Source of the DNA: Flavobacterium sp. I3-2
GTDB lineage: Bacteria; Bacteroidota; Bacteroidia; Flavobacteriales; Flavobacteriaceae
Reading direction: 5' to 3'
DNA: 64,000 nucleotides
Assembly (NCBI RefSeq): GCF_013389595.1
Contig: NZ_CP058306.1
Span: 124,001 to 188,000 of the forward strand
Under the pieces are notes generated by a model that had not been told where the DNA came from, did not search any database, and was given only the letters and a program-made list of their open reading frames with translations. The translations under genes were made by a program, and so were the position numbers. This document shows positions 20,890 to 30,190 of the stretch, piece by piece; the stretch's first letter is position 1; each line of letters opens with the position of its first letter.

Positions 20890-21000
20890 TCGTTCTTTCG
20901 GTTAAAAACAATTAAAAAATAACCCTGGAGTGGGCAGATTAGAAATAATCAATAAGCAACTTAAATTATAAGTTCGCCTTACTACAAAAACATTAAAATT

Positions 21001-21345
21001 ATGCCAAGATCAGTAAATTCAGTTGCTAAAAGAGCAAGAAGAAAAAGAATTTTGAAGCAAGCCAAAGGTTTCTTCGGAAGACGTAAAAACGTTTGGACAG
21101 TAGCTAAAAACGCGGTAGAAAAAGCAATGTCTTATGCTTACCGCGATAGAAAACAAAAGAAAAGAAATTTCCGTGCTTTATGGATTATGCGTATCAACGC
21201 TGGAGCTCGTTTACATGGAATGTCTTATTCTCAATTCATGGGGAAAGTAAAAGCTAACAACATCGAGTTAAACCGTAAAGTTTTAGCTGATTTAGCAATG
21301 AACCACCCTGAAGCTTTCACAGCTATCGTTAATAAAATTAAATAA
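21001..21345 (+). CDS. rplT: Ribosomal protein L20
   Basis: 114 residues beginning [24 protein letters not shown], with [20 protein letters not shown] and [15 protein letters not shown], all diagnostic of L20. It is an early 50S assembly protein and in other bacteria represses its own operon. The 111-bp gap after rpmI contains a small AACTTAAATTATAAGTT inverted repeat (about 20958-20974) that could be part of a leader structure, but I cannot match it to a described L20 leader. Confidence 0.95.
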   Translation: MPRSVNSVAKRARRKRILKQAKGFFGRRKNVWTVAKNAVEKAMSYAYRDRKQKKRNFRALWIMRINAGARLHGMSYSQFMGKVKANNIELNRKVLADLAMNHPEAFTAIVNKIK

Positions 21346-21383
21346 ACGTTTTGTAAAACCTGTTTATCTTACTTAATATATAG

Positions 21384-21408
21384 AAACCTATTCTTTTTGA
21401 ATAGGTTT
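21384..21408 (+). terminator. Terminator of thrS-infC-rpmI-rplT
   Basis: Stem AAACCTATTC / GAATAGGTTT with a 5-nt loop and a following T-run, 38 bp after the rplT stop codon. Confidence 0.85.
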
Positions 21409-21507
21409 TTTTATTATAAATAAAACTTATAAAGCTATAAATATAATATAAAATACAACTTCTTTTAAAAAGAACTTATCTTTATATTTGTATAAATAAT
21501 TGAATAG

Positions 21508-22323
21508 ATGGAAAACTTAAAACAAATCATAGAACAAGCTTGGGAAAACCGCGCGCTTTTACAAGAAGAAACAACTCAAAACACAATCAGAGAAGTTATT
21601 GATTTAATCGACAACGGAAAATTAAGAACTGCTGAACCGATTGAAGGTGGATGGCAAATTAATGAATGGGTTAAAAAAGCAGTTGTGATGTACTTCCCTA
21701 TTCAGAAAATGGAAACTTTAGAAGCTGGTATTTTTGAATATCACGATAAAATGCCTTTAAAAAGAAATTATGCAGAAAAAGGAATTCGTGTAGTTCCGAA
21801 TGCCGTTGCGCGTCACGGAGCATATATTTCTTCAGGTGTAATTTTAATGCCTTCTTATGTAAATATTGGTGCTTATGTAGATGAAGGAACCATGGTTGAC
21901 ACTTGGGCAACTGTAGGTTCTTGTGCACAAATTGGAAAAAATGTTCACTTGTCTGGAGGTGTTGGAATTGGTGGAGTTTTAGAACCATTACAAGCTGCAC
22001 CAGTTATCATTGAAGACAATGCTTTCATTGGTTCACGTTGTATCGTAGTTGAAGGTGTTCGCGTTGGTAAAGAAGCGGTTCTAGGAGCAAATGTAGTTTT
22101 AACAGCATCAACTAAAATTATCGATGTTACAGGTGATACTCCAATTGAAATGAAAGGTTACGTTCCTGAACGTTCAGTGGTAATTCCTGGTTCATACACT
22201 AAAAAATTCGCTGCCGGTGAATATCAAGTTCCTTGTGCGTTAATCATCGGACAACGAAAACCATCAACAGATTTAAAAACTTCTTTAAACGACGCGTTAA
22301 GAGAATATAACGTAGCAGTTTAA
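21508..22323 (+). CDS. dapD: 2,3,4,5-tetrahydropyridine-2,6-dicarboxylate N-succinyltransferase
   Basis: 271 residues. It is the succinylase-branch enzyme of diaminopimelate and lysine synthesis, transferring succinyl from succinyl-CoA to tetrahydrodipicolinate. An N-terminal helical domain (about 1-95) is followed by left-handed beta-helix hexapeptide repeats (about 100-220, for example GAYISSGVILMPSYVNIGAYVDEGTMVDTWATVGSCAQIGKNVHLSGG). The WATVGS and GVLEPL segments are characteristic of DapD. A -7 element TATATTTG at 21483-21490 lies upstream. It is monocistronic, with terminators on both sides. Confidence 0.95.
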   Translation: MENLKQIIEQAWENRALLQEETTQNTIREVIDLIDNGKLRTAEPIEGGWQINEWVKKAVVMYFPIQKMETLEAGIFEYHDKMPLKRNYAEKGIRVVPNAVARHGAYISSGVILMPSYVNIGAYVDEGTMVDTWATVGSCAQIGKNVHLSGGVGIGGVLEPLQAAPVIIEDNAFIGSRCIVVEGVRVGKEAVLGANVVLTASTKIIDVTGDTPIEMKGYVPERSVVIPGSYTKKFAAGEYQVPCALIIGQRKPSTDLKTSLNDALREYNVAV

Positions 22324-22332
22324 TATAAATCA

Positions 22333-22365
22333 AAATCCATTTTAAATTTAAAATGGATTTTTTTT
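22333..22365 (+). terminator. Terminator of dapD
   Basis: Perfect palindrome AAATCCATTTTAAA / TTTAAAATGGATTT followed by eight T, 10 bp after the dapD stop codon. Confidence 0.85.
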
Positions 22366-22420
22366 ATTTACTTTTGGTTAAACACTTTTTTAAATACACT
22401 TTTGTGATTCAATAAAAGCC

Positions 22421-24274
22421 ATGAACAAAACCAAAAATACACTAAACCTATTTTTTCAAAGATTTCTTTTACTCGTTATCTTTTACCAATTAATTAGAAT
22501 CGGATTTTACTTTTATAATCAATTTTTTTTTCAAGAAATAAATTTAAAAATTTTCCTTGGCGGATTGATGTTCGATTTAGCAATATTAGGTTATATCAAT
22601 ATCTTATTTGCCATTTTACATTTAATTCCAGGGAAATTTCAACAAAATAAAAGATATCAAAATTTTCTTTTTTACAGTTTTTTCATCATTAATGGAATTT
22701 TATTAACTACCAATTTTATTGATTATGAATATTTTCGATTTATAGGAAGACGAAGTTCTTTTTCTATAATTACAGCCGATGGTATGACAAACGAAATCGG
22801 AGGTTTACTAATTTCGTACATTAAAGATTATTGGCAAATTCCAATACTGATGCTAATTTCATTATTTGCATTTTGGTTCTGCTTAAAAAAAATCAAATTT
22901 CAAAACGTAAAAACATTTTCAAAATCAGGTAATTATGTAACTTTATTATTTGTTGTTGGATTACTTTTTATATCAGGAAGAGGAATTGGCAGAAAACCAA
23001 TAAGTTTAGTAGATGCAACAAATTACGGACCAATCGGAAGTTCTGCCTTAGTTTTAAACACGCCATTTTCGATTATGAAAACACTCAGCAAAAAAGAAAA
23101 TCTGAAAGAAATAAAATATTTCAGTGAAGCTGAAGCTGCGTCCATATTTAATCCAATACAAACATTTACGTATCCAGAATACAATAAAAAAAATGTTGTT
23201 TTAATAATTCTAGAAAGTTTCGGAAACGAAAACATACAACGTGGACAAACTCCATTTTTAGATTCTCTAATTCAAAAAAGTTATTATTTTAAAAATGCTT
23301 TTGCAAACGGTAAGTTATCGATTGATGCGGTTCCGTCAACTATTTCGAGTATTCCTGGATTGATGAATAAAAGTATTATTTCATCAGGTTATGCATTAAA
23401 TGAAGTGAACGGATTACCTAAAATTTTAAAAGAAAATGGGTATGAAACTTCGTTTTTTCATGGCGCATTTAACGGAAGTCAAAACTTTGATAAATATGCA
23501 AATGTAGCTGGCTTTGATACTTATTTTGGAAAAAATGAATATATTGGACCCGAGTCATTTGACGGAAAATGGGGTGTTTTTGATGAAGATTTCATGCAGT
23601 TTTTCGCAAAAGAATTAAACAACTTCAAACAACCTTTTTTCACAACCTTATTTACGGTTTCATCTCATGCACCGTTTACAATTCCAGAAAAATACAAAAA
23701 TAAATTCCCGAAAGGAACAACTGAAATTCACGAATCTATTGCGTACACAGATTTTGCATTAAACGAATTTTTTAAAACAGCTAAAAAAATGCCTTGGTAT
23801 GAAAATACTATTTTTGTGATAACTTCAGACCATACGTCATCAACTGGAAAAGAACTTGAATACAAAAACAATGTAGGTAAATTTAGAATTCCGATTTTAT
23901 TTTTCGTTCCAAACGATGAAACGATGATTGCAGTCGACGAGAAAAATTTTCAACAAATTGACATTCTACCAAGCTTAATGGACTATTTACAATTGAATGC
24001 TAAAATCATATCTTACGGAAAATCTTACAAATCAAAAGATGATTTTGTTGTGAATTATTTAGATAATGTCTATAATTTAGAAATGGGCGATTATTACTTG
24101 GCTTTTGATGGAACAAAAACTTTAGGTCTCTATAATTGGAAAATTGACCCGTTGTTAAAAGATGATTTATCGGATAAAAATCCTGAAATAAAACAGAAAA
24201 TGGAACGCTTTATAAAAGCTTACATTCAATCGTTTAATCATCGCGTTTCTAAAAACAAACTTACTATTCAATAG
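22421..24274 (+). CDS. LTA-synthase/MdoB-family phosphotransferase (alkaline-phosphatase superfamily)
   Basis: 617 residues with about five N-terminal membrane segments (residues 12-190) and an extracytoplasmic sulfatase-like domain (about 250-580). The metal and nucleophile sites are visible: NVVLIILESFGNEN (metal Glu), ANGKLSIDAVPSTISSIPGL (the nucleophile region), and FVITSDHTSS (metal Asp-His). Relatives transfer phosphoglycerol or phosphoethanolamine from phospholipids to surface glycans. It is followed by LPS-core-type genes, so modification of lipid A, core or another glycan is the likely role; the donor is not known. Confidence 0.8.
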   Translation: MNKTKNTLNLFFQRFLLLVIFYQLIRIGFYFYNQFFFQEINLKIFLGGLMFDLAILGYINILFAILHLIPGKFQQNKRYQNFLFYSFFIINGILLTTNFIDYEYFRFIGRRSSFSIITADGMTNEIGGLLISYIKDYWQIPILMLISLFAFWFCLKKIKFQNVKTFSKSGNYVTLLFVVGLLFISGRGIGRKPISLVDATNYGPIGSSALVLNTPFSIMKTLSKKENLKEIKYFSEAEAASIFNPIQTFTYPEYNKKNVVLIILESFGNENIQRGQTPFLDSLIQKSYYFKNAFANGKLSIDAVPSTISSIPGLMNKSIISSGYALNEVNGLPKILKENGYETSFFHGAFNGSQNFDKYANVAGFDTYFGKNEYIGPESFDGKWGVFDEDFMQFFAKELNNFKQPFFTTLFTVSSHAPFTIPEKYKNKFPKGTTEIHESIAYTDFALNEFFKTAKKMPWYENTIFVITSDHTSSTGKELEYKNNVGKFRIPILFFVPNDETMIAVDEKNFQQIDILPSLMDYLQLNAKIISYGKSYKSKDDFVVNYLDNVYNLEMGDYYLAFDGTKTLGLYNWKIDPLLKDDLSDKNPEIKQKMERFIKAYIQSFNHRVSKNKLTIQ

Positions 24275-24285
24275 AAAAAAAAACA

Positions 24286-24317
24286 AAAATCCTATAAAAC
24301 ATTCTTTATAGGATTTT
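24286..24317. terminator. Bidirectional terminator
   Basis: Stem AAAATCCTATAAA / TTTATAGGATTTT between two convergent genes, with an A-run on the left and T's on the right so it can act for both strands. Confidence 0.8.
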
Positions 24318-24325
24318 GAAATTTT

Positions 24326-25078
24326 CTAACGTTTTAGTTTACGTTTTAAATATTTTTTCTTGGCAATTTTTCGTTTAAATTGCTGACTCGATTGCATCAA
24401 TAAATCAAACAATTTCTTTTCATTTACGTTTGATAATTCGGCGTATTTCTTAGCAATTACTTTTACCATGTGTTTAGAAATCCACATCTTTTTAAAATTA
24501 TCCATTCGTTTTTCAATGGACATATTTTCAAATTTCATTCGATTTAAATCAATTAAATAAAAATCGTATTTGGAATTTTCTCGTTTTACAATCAATGTAT
24601 TTCCAGGCGAATGGTCTAAAAAATTAACTTTAGCTTCGTGTAATTTAAAGGTAAACTCTGTAAATTGTTCAATAATTAAATCGCGCTCTGAAAAAAGCGG
24701 GTCATGAATTAATTCACGAAAAGTAAAATCATAGTTAATATGGTCCGAAATATAAAAACTTTCGGCAAGTAATCCATTTTTATAATCTTCAGAAAAAGCA
24801 ATCGGATTTGGAGTTAAAATCTGATGTTCCAAAAGATAATTTGCATATTCAAAAGAACGTTTCGCTTTTGAAGGACGAAAAAAAGTATAAATCAAACCTT
24901 TAATAAATCCAAGCTTTGCAAAATATTTCAAGTTAACTTCCTTCTCATTCAAAAAATTTGTTTTGATACTATTACGAGCACCTTTTACCAAAAGTTTTCC
25001 TTGCGTGTGATAATTTAAAATCAATTGCTCGATTTCATTTTTTAATGGAAGATATTTTGAATTTATAATTATTTTCAC
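24326..25078 (-). CDS. Kdo/LPS-kinase-like protein
   Basis: About 250 residues of a small protein-kinase-like fold. The catalytic motif NFLDHSPGNTLI matches the HRDxxxxN loop, and LIDLNRMKF matches the metal-binding DFG-equivalent (DLN). An upstream glycine-free but lysine-containing N-lobe starts about GKLLVKGARNSIK. Such proteins (KdkA/WaaP/InaA group) phosphorylate Kdo or core sugars of LPS on the cytoplasmic side. I prefer the GTG at 25076-25078; an in-frame TTG at 25126 would add 16 hydrophobic residues, and there is no in-frame ATG near. Confidence 0.68.
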   Translation of the reverse strand: MKIIINSKYLPLKNEIEQLILNYHTQGKLLVKGARNSIKTNFLNEKEVNLKYFAKLGFIKGLIYTFFRPSKAKRSFEYANYLLEHQILTPNPIAFSEDYKNGLLAESFYISDHINYDFTFRELIHDPLFSERDLIIEQFTEFTFKLHEAKVNFLDHSPGNTLIVKRENSKYDFYLIDLNRMKFENMSIEKRMDNFKKMWISKHMVKVIAKKYAELSNVNEKKLFDLLMQSSQQFKRKIAKKKYLKRKLKR

Positions 25079-25171
25079 TTGTAAATATATTTGGATTGAA
25101 ACTATAAAAAATAGTACTTTGCACAAAGTTACGATTTAAGATGTAAGTCGGTAAAAAATGAATTCTTATTT

Positions 25172-26233
25172 ATGAAAAAAGTTTTAATTATTCAAAACAA
25201 ACGCATCGGTGATGTTTTGATAAGTTCAATTTTAGCAAACAACTTCAAGAAGCAATTTCCTGATAGCGAAATTCATTTTATGGCTTATGATTTTACAACT
25301 GGTGTTCTGATGAACAATCCGAATATAGATAAAATTATTCCGATTAAAGAAAAAGAACTAAAAAAACTTCCGAATTTATTCAAAAAGATTAAAGAAGTCA
25401 GAAACGAAAAATACGATGTAATCTTAGATCCGTATTCAAAATTTCAATCACGAATCATCTGTAAATTTTCTAATGCTAAAATCACAGTCGGTAATAACAG
25501 CCGAAAAAAACTAGGAAATTTAGGTTATTATACAAATCCGGTTACGTTATTAAAAGAAAAAACACATATTGCAGGAAAAGCAATTGAAGATCGTATTCAG
25601 TTATTAAAACAAATCGATGGGTTTACTTCGTTTGATTACGAACCGAAAATTTATTTATCAGAAGCAGAAAAAAGCGAAAAATTAATTCCTACAAACAATT
25701 CTAATAAAACAATAGTTATAGGTGTTTTAGGAAGTACGCCTCAAAAATCAATGCCGTATGAATATGTTGCTGCATTAAGTGATTTTATTGCAGAAAATTT
25801 TGATGTCAATATTCTTTTTAACTACGCGCCAAATCAAAAATCTGAAGCTTTAAAAATATATGAACTTTGTAAAAATAAAGAACACGTTATTTTTGAATTT
25901 AACGCACCAACGATTCGCGATTTTATCAAAATCATGAACGAAGCTGACGTTTTAGTTTCTAATGAAGGCGGAAGCGTACATATTGCAAAAGCTTTAAATA
26001 AACCAACTTACACGATTTTTTCACCCTATGTAAATAAAGATTTTTGGGCAAGTTTTGAAGATGGAAAATTTCATAAATCAATTCATTTATTAGAAAAACT
26101 TCCGAATTTATATAAAGAATTTTCTCATGAAGAACGCAAAGAAATCGAGAAAAATCCGCATGAGTTATATAAAAAATTAACTCCAGAAATGATTATTCCG
26201 GAGTTAAATGAATTTTTAAAAAATAATTTATAA
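25172..26233 (+). CDS. Glycosyltransferase family 9 (heptosyltransferase-like)
   Basis: 353-residue GT-B enzyme with KKVLIIQNKRIGDVLISSILA at the start, as in WaaC/WaaF heptosyltransferases. Further motifs are VLGSTPQKSMPYEYVAAL (donor-side start) and VSNEGGSVHIAKALNKPTYTIFSP, where the D/N-x-GxxH motif contacts the ADP-sugar. It adds a sugar, probably heptose or a related residue, to the inner core of LPS. It is divergent from the Kdo-kinase-like gene, consistent with inner-core assembly. Confidence 0.85.
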   Translation: MKKVLIIQNKRIGDVLISSILANNFKKQFPDSEIHFMAYDFTTGVLMNNPNIDKIIPIKEKELKKLPNLFKKIKEVRNEKYDVILDPYSKFQSRIICKFSNAKITVGNNSRKKLGNLGYYTNPVTLLKEKTHIAGKAIEDRIQLLKQIDGFTSFDYEPKIYLSEAEKSEKLIPTNNSNKTIVIGVLGSTPQKSMPYEYVAALSDFIAENFDVNILFNYAPNQKSEALKIYELCKNKEHVIFEFNAPTIRDFIKIMNEADVLVSNEGGSVHIAKALNKPTYTIFSPYVNKDFWASFEDGKFHKSIHLLEKLPNLYKEFSHEERKEIEKNPHELYKKLTPEMIIPELNEFLKNNL

Positions 26234-26235
26234 GT

Positions 26236-27054
26236 TTATTTTTTTACGATACCAAAATCAGTCCAAGGTCTTTTCGAAGACCTTGTTTCTTTTCTGATAT
26301 TCTGATTTTTTTCAATCGATTCTTTTGTAGCGTAACCACGTTTATGGTCTAAATGTAAACAAGTTGTCGAATATCTGATTTGTTTTGGTTTAATACCTAA
26401 ATTAACTAAACGCTCACCTAATTCGCGGTCTTGTCCACCGTATTGCATGCGTTCATCAAAACCATTAATTTTTAAAATATCCGATTTCCAACCGGAAGCA
26501 TTATGTCCATTCCAACTTGGATTTGTAGGAGTTAACGCATTTAAAACCGAACTTTTTACACCGTAAGCATCAATTTTATGATTCTTGAAAGACGTTTTCA
26601 TTCCGTTTTTCTTCAACCAAGAAACATCAAAACATTTATCAGAATAAATATCTTCTTTATTTATTTTAATTGATAAATCCATCGGAAGTTTGTGGTATCC
26701 ACCAGATAAAAAATAACCTTCTTCTCTGAATTTTATATGTTGTTCTACAAAATCTGGACGAGGAATACAATCGCCATCAGACATCATAATATAATCTGTT
26801 GTACAAGCAAGAATTGCTTTATTTAAAATTTGCGATTTCTGAAAACCATTATCTTCGTGCCAAACGTGAATAATCGGATAAAAAACTTCTTTTCGTAATT
26901 CATCAATCATATCAATCGTTTCTTGGCGAGAACCATCATCAGCAATCACCATTTCAAAATTGCGATAGGTTTGCGTGTTATAACCCCAAATTACTTTCTT
27001 TAGCCATTCGGGAGAATTATATGTCGATATAATAACTGAAATATTCTTTTGCAT
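26236..27054 (-). CDS. Glycosyltransferase family 2 with galactosyltransferase-type C-terminus
   Basis: About 272 residues from ATG 27054 (an upstream in-frame start adds 13 residues but begins before the domain). Motifs are ISVIISTYNSPEWL, IADDGSRQET, MSDGDCIPRPDFV (DxD) and the C-terminal block NASGWKSDILKINGFDERMQYGGQDRELGERL, with the second acidic catalytic motif. It is a close paralogue of the gene at 29403-30188: both share the HEDxGFxKSxILNKA and GDCIxxPxFVExHxKF blocks. Confidence 0.83.
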   Translation of the reverse strand: MQKNISVIISTYNSPEWLKKVIWGYNTQTYRNFEMVIADDGSRQETIDMIDELRKEVFYPIIHVWHEDNGFQKSQILNKAILACTTDYIMMSDGDCIPRPDFVEQHIKFREEGYFLSGGYHKLPMDLSIKINKEDIYSDKCFDVSWLKKNGMKTSFKNHKIDAYGVKSSVLNALTPTNPSWNGHNASGWKSDILKINGFDERMQYGGQDRELGERLVNLGIKPKQIRYSTTCLHLDHKRGYATKESIEKNQNIRKETRSSKRPWTDFGIVKK

Positions 27055-27111
27055 AATAGTGCAAAGATACGTATTTTTGATAAATCCGAACACTTAACAA
27101 ATTCATAAATA

Positions 27112-27849
27112 ATGAACAGAATTTCTGTAATCATACCAACTTATAACGAAGAAACTTACATTGAAGATGCTTTAAATTCAGTTGCATTTGCAGATGAAAT
27201 CATTGTTGTAGATTCATTTAGTTCGGACCGAACAAAAGAGATTGCAGAAAGCTTTGGCTGTAAAGTGGTTCAACGAAAATTCGATAACTTTTCGGCTCAG
27301 AAAAATTTTGCGATAGAATACGCAACTGGCGATTGGATTTTATTTATTGATGGTGACGAACGTGTTTCGAAAAAATTGCAGTACGAAATTATTAAAACGA
27401 TAAATAATCCGAAACATTCTGGTTACAAACTTCAGTTTCCACATTTTTATATGAATCGTTTTTTGTATCATAAAGTGGACCGCGTGGTTCGATTAGTAAA
27501 AAACGACAACGTACATTTTACGGGCGATGTTCACGAGAAACTTCACGTAAATGGAAGTATTGGAATCTTAAAAAACTTTATGATTCACTATACATATAAA
27601 GGATTATTTCATTTTTTAAGTAAGAAAGATTCGTACGCATGGTTCCAGGCTGGAGAATCTTTTAAAAAGAAAAAGAAAGTCACTTATTTTCATTTGATTT
27701 TTAAACCTTTTTACCGATTTTTTTCGGGTTATGTTTTAAAACGTGGTTTTTTAGATGGTGTTCCTGGTCTTGCTGTTGCAAGTATAAATGCCTACGGCGT
27801 TTTTTCTCGTTACGTAAAATTGATGTTACTTCAACGTAATTTAAAATAG
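27112..27849 (+). CDS. Glycosyltransferase family 2 (WaaE/KdtX-like)
   Basis: 245 residues; ISVIIPTYNEETYIEDAL, IVVDSFSSDRTKEIA and ILFIDGDERVS (DxD). The C-terminal FKPFYRFFSGYVLKRGFLDGVPG block is typical of LPS-core beta-glucosyltransferases of the WaaE/KdtX group. It is a paralogue of the gene at 28626-29378 in length and in all motifs. Its 3' end overlaps the convergent deacetylase gene by 9 bp. Confidence 0.82.
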   Translation: MNRISVIIPTYNEETYIEDALNSVAFADEIIVVDSFSSDRTKEIAESFGCKVVQRKFDNFSAQKNFAIEYATGDWILFIDGDERVSKKLQYEIIKTINNPKHSGYKLQFPHFYMNRFLYHKVDRVVRLVKNDNVHFTGDVHEKLHVNGSIGILKNFMIHYTYKGLFHFLSKKDSYAWFQAGESFKKKKKVTYFHLIFKPFYRFFSGYVLKRGFLDGVPGLAVASINAYGVFSRYVKLMLLQRNLK

Positions 27850-28554
27850 TTTTAGTTTTCCGAATTTTAGTTTAAGCTTAAATTTAAAAAGAGAATCTTC
27901 TCCTTTGATGTCGATTCGTTGAATTTCAAATTTATCTTTAAAAGGGAATTTACTTACTCGATTTCCAATACGTAAAGCAAAATGCATTTGATTTTTTTCT
28001 AAAACTTTAAAAAAGGCTTCTTTTTCTTGGATAATTTTCTTTGGATATTTTCCGTAAGGATAAGCAATTGCTCTAAAAACATTCAGTTTATTTTCAAGAA
28101 CAAACGCTTCAGACATATCAAAATCAGATTGTGCTTCTTCTAAAGAAATCTTTTCAAAATTACGATGTGCAAACGAATGATATCCTAACTCGATATTACT
28201 TGGAATTGCTTTTAATTCATCAACTGACATAATAGCTTCAGAACCCGAATTCCAATCATCAAATCCTCCTACATATTTAAAAGGAATAAAAAAAGTAGCT
28301 TTTAGTCCATATTTTTTTAATAACGGAATAGCAAATTCCATTTGATTTTTGGTAACATCATCAAAAGTCAAAATCACACTTTTTTGAGAAATTGTTTTTA
28401 AATTTTGTAATTCAGACAAATGATAAGTGTTATATTTGTTTTCAATCAAATATTTAAACTGCTCTTCTAGCCTATCTACAAAAATGTTTAATCCTTTAGA
28501 TTTAGATTTTTCTGAAACAACATTATGATACATTAAAATAGGTAACGAACTCAT
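27841..28554 (-). CDS. Polysaccharide deacetylase family protein (NodB fold)
   Basis: 237 residues. The NodB motif 1 is seen in VILTFDDVTKNQMEFA (about 55-70; Asp-Asp pair), motif 2 in ELGYHSFAHRNFEK (HxxxH zinc ligands, about 120-133), and motif 3 in FRAIAYPYGKYP (about 158-169). It removes N- or O-acetyl groups from a sugar. It sits between two paralogous WaaE-like glycosyltransferase genes, so it may deacetylate an LPS-core residue. Confidence 0.83.
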   Translation of the reverse strand: MSSLPILMYHNVVSEKSKSKGLNIFVDRLEEQFKYLIENKYNTYHLSELQNLKTISQKSVILTFDDVTKNQMEFAIPLLKKYGLKATFFIPFKYVGGFDDWNSGSEAIMSVDELKAIPSNIELGYHSFAHRNFEKISLEEAQSDFDMSEAFVLENKLNVFRAIAYPYGKYPKKIIQEKEAFFKVLEKNQMHFALRIGNRVSKFPFKDKFEIQRIDIKGEDSLFKFKLKLKFGKLKLF

Positions 28555-28625
28555 TAAATTTTGATTTTAAATTTGAGACTAAAATAGTACATTTGTTTTA
28601 TAATATTTGACAAAAAAGAAAAAAA

Positions 28626-29378
28626 TTGACGCCAAAAATAACCGCTTTAGCTATTACATTAAACGAAGAACAAAATATTGAAAGATATATTAAAAGTTTG
28701 GATTTTGTTGATGAAATTATCATTGTCGATTCGTTCAGTACGGATAAAACCGTTGAAATTGCTAAAAGTTTACATGTAAAAGTGATTCAGAATACATTTG
28801 TTGATTTTTCTTCGCAACGCAATTTTGCAATTAATCAAGCGTCAAACGATTGGATTTTATTTTTTGATTTAGATGAATATGTTACCGATGATTTAAAAAA
28901 AGAAATCATTGAAAATGTTACCAATCCGAATGAAAAGGTTGCTTTTTTTGTCAAACGTCAATTCAACTTTTTAGGAAAAAAAATAAATTATGGAGGTTGG
29001 CAAAATGATAAAGCTGCTCGAATTTTCAATAAAAAGTTCTGTCAATTTGAAGGTTTAGTTCACGAAAATTTAAAAATAAACGGTTCGGCAGGAAAACTTA
29101 AACACAAACTAAATCATGAAAGTTATTTTACATTTGACTCATATAATGCAAAATTAAATTTATATAGTAAGTTACAAGCTGAAAAATTATACGCAAAAAA
29201 ATTAAAACCAAACGCCTATCATTTTTTATTTAGACCATTTTATCGTTTTTCTTGGCAATATATTTATAGACTAGGATTTTTAGATGGTAAAGAAGGATTC
29301 ATACTGTCGTATTTACACGCTTTCTCAGTATTTAAAAGATATTTACAACTTTGGATGAAATATAGAAAACTCGAATAA
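28626..29378 (+). CDS. Glycosyltransferase family 2 (WaaE/KdtX-like)
   Basis: 250 residues; KITALAITLNEEQNIERYI, IIIVDSFSTDKTVEIA and ILFFDLDEYVT, then LFRPFYRFSWQYIYRLGFLDGKEG. It closely resembles the 27112-27849 gene. The start codon is TTG (28626-28628): no ATG lies upstream before a stop, and the domain begins three codons later. Confidence 0.83.
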   Translation: MTPKITALAITLNEEQNIERYIKSLDFVDEIIIVDSFSTDKTVEIAKSLHVKVIQNTFVDFSSQRNFAINQASNDWILFFDLDEYVTDDLKKEIIENVTNPNEKVAFFVKRQFNFLGKKINYGGWQNDKAARIFNKKFCQFEGLVHENLKINGSAGKLKHKLNHESYFTFDSYNAKLNLYSKLQAEKLYAKKLKPNAYHFLFRPFYRFSWQYIYRLGFLDGKEGFILSYLHAFSVFKRYLQLWMKYRKLE

Positions 29379-29399
29379 TTAATATAATTATTCGAGTTT
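29367..29399. terminator. Bidirectional terminator between convergent glycosyltransferase genes
   Basis: 14-bp perfect stem AAACTCGAATAATT / AATTATTCGAGTTT with a 5-nt loop and a T-run at 29397-29404. It overlaps the stop codon of the plus-strand gene. Confidence 0.85.
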
Positions 29400-29402
29400 T
29401 TT

Positions 29403-30188
29403 TTATAAATATTGATCTATACCTTTTTGACAACGAATTATTTTATTCTTGATAGTTTCGTTTTGGATAGCATCGTTTCTTAAGAAATTATCCCGTGAGT
29501 TATCTTTATGATAAATATGATAAACAATACCAGCGTATCTTAACCTTTGCGCTAAAATCCCATTATTATTCATTCGAATAACTAAATCAGAATCTTCTCT
29601 ACCCCAACCTTCGAATTCTTCGTTATAACCATTTACTTCAATAAAATCTTTTCGCCAAAAAGAAACATTACAACCTCGAAATTGAGTAGAATAATTAATA
29701 TGTGGTTTGTAATTGTTAGCTAGAATTAAAAAATGAATTGCGCGTGTTCTTTTGGATAAATTTTTAGAGAAAAAATTAAACTTAAAAACATTTTCTTTAA
29801 AAATATAGGACAAAGCTTCCTTTTTTATAGAAACTCTGGTTCCGTATAAATATTTATTTTCTGACGAAAACTTCAAATGATCTTCGACAAAATTAGGATG
29901 CATAATACAATCTCCATCAATCTGAATTAAATAATCACATGTCGTTTTAGCAACAGCTTTATTTAATATTTTAGACTTACGAAAACCTAAATCTTCGTGC
30001 CAAATATGTTTAATCGGAATTGAAATTTCCAGAGCAAATTTTTCTATTAAATCTTTTGTATCAGAACGAGAACCATCATCTGCAATTAAAACTTCTGTTG
30101 GTAAAACGGTTTGTATTTTCAAACTATTCAAAACCAAAGTTAAAGCTTCGTTCCAATTATATGTTGAAATTAATAAGGCGACTTTCAT
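29403..30188 (-). CDS. Glycosyltransferase family 2 with galactosyltransferase-type C-terminus
   Basis: 261 residues; VALLISTYNWNEALTL, IADDGSRSDT, IDGDCIMHPNFVEDH (DxD) and NEEFEGWGREDSDLVIRMNNNG in the C-terminal catalytic motif. It is a paralogue of 26236-27054. It follows the 30191-31054 gene with a 2-bp gap and is probably co-transcribed. Confidence 0.84.
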   Translation of the reverse strand: MKVALLISTYNWNEALTLVLNSLKIQTVLPTEVLIADDGSRSDTKDLIEKFALEISIPIKHIWHEDLGFRKSKILNKAVAKTTCDYLIQIDGDCIMHPNFVEDHLKFSSENKYLYGTRVSIKKEALSYIFKENVFKFNFFSKNLSKRTRAIHFLILANNYKPHINYSTQFRGCNVSFWRKDFIEVNGYNEEFEGWGREDSDLVIRMNNNGILAQRLRYAGIVYHIYHKDNSRDNFLRNDAIQNETIKNKIIRCQKGIDQYL

Positions 30189-30190
30189 AA

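Noticed and set aside
20890-21000. A known L20 leader riboregulator between rpmI and rplT
   Set aside because: There is a small inverted repeat but no match to the described leader structures that I can see.
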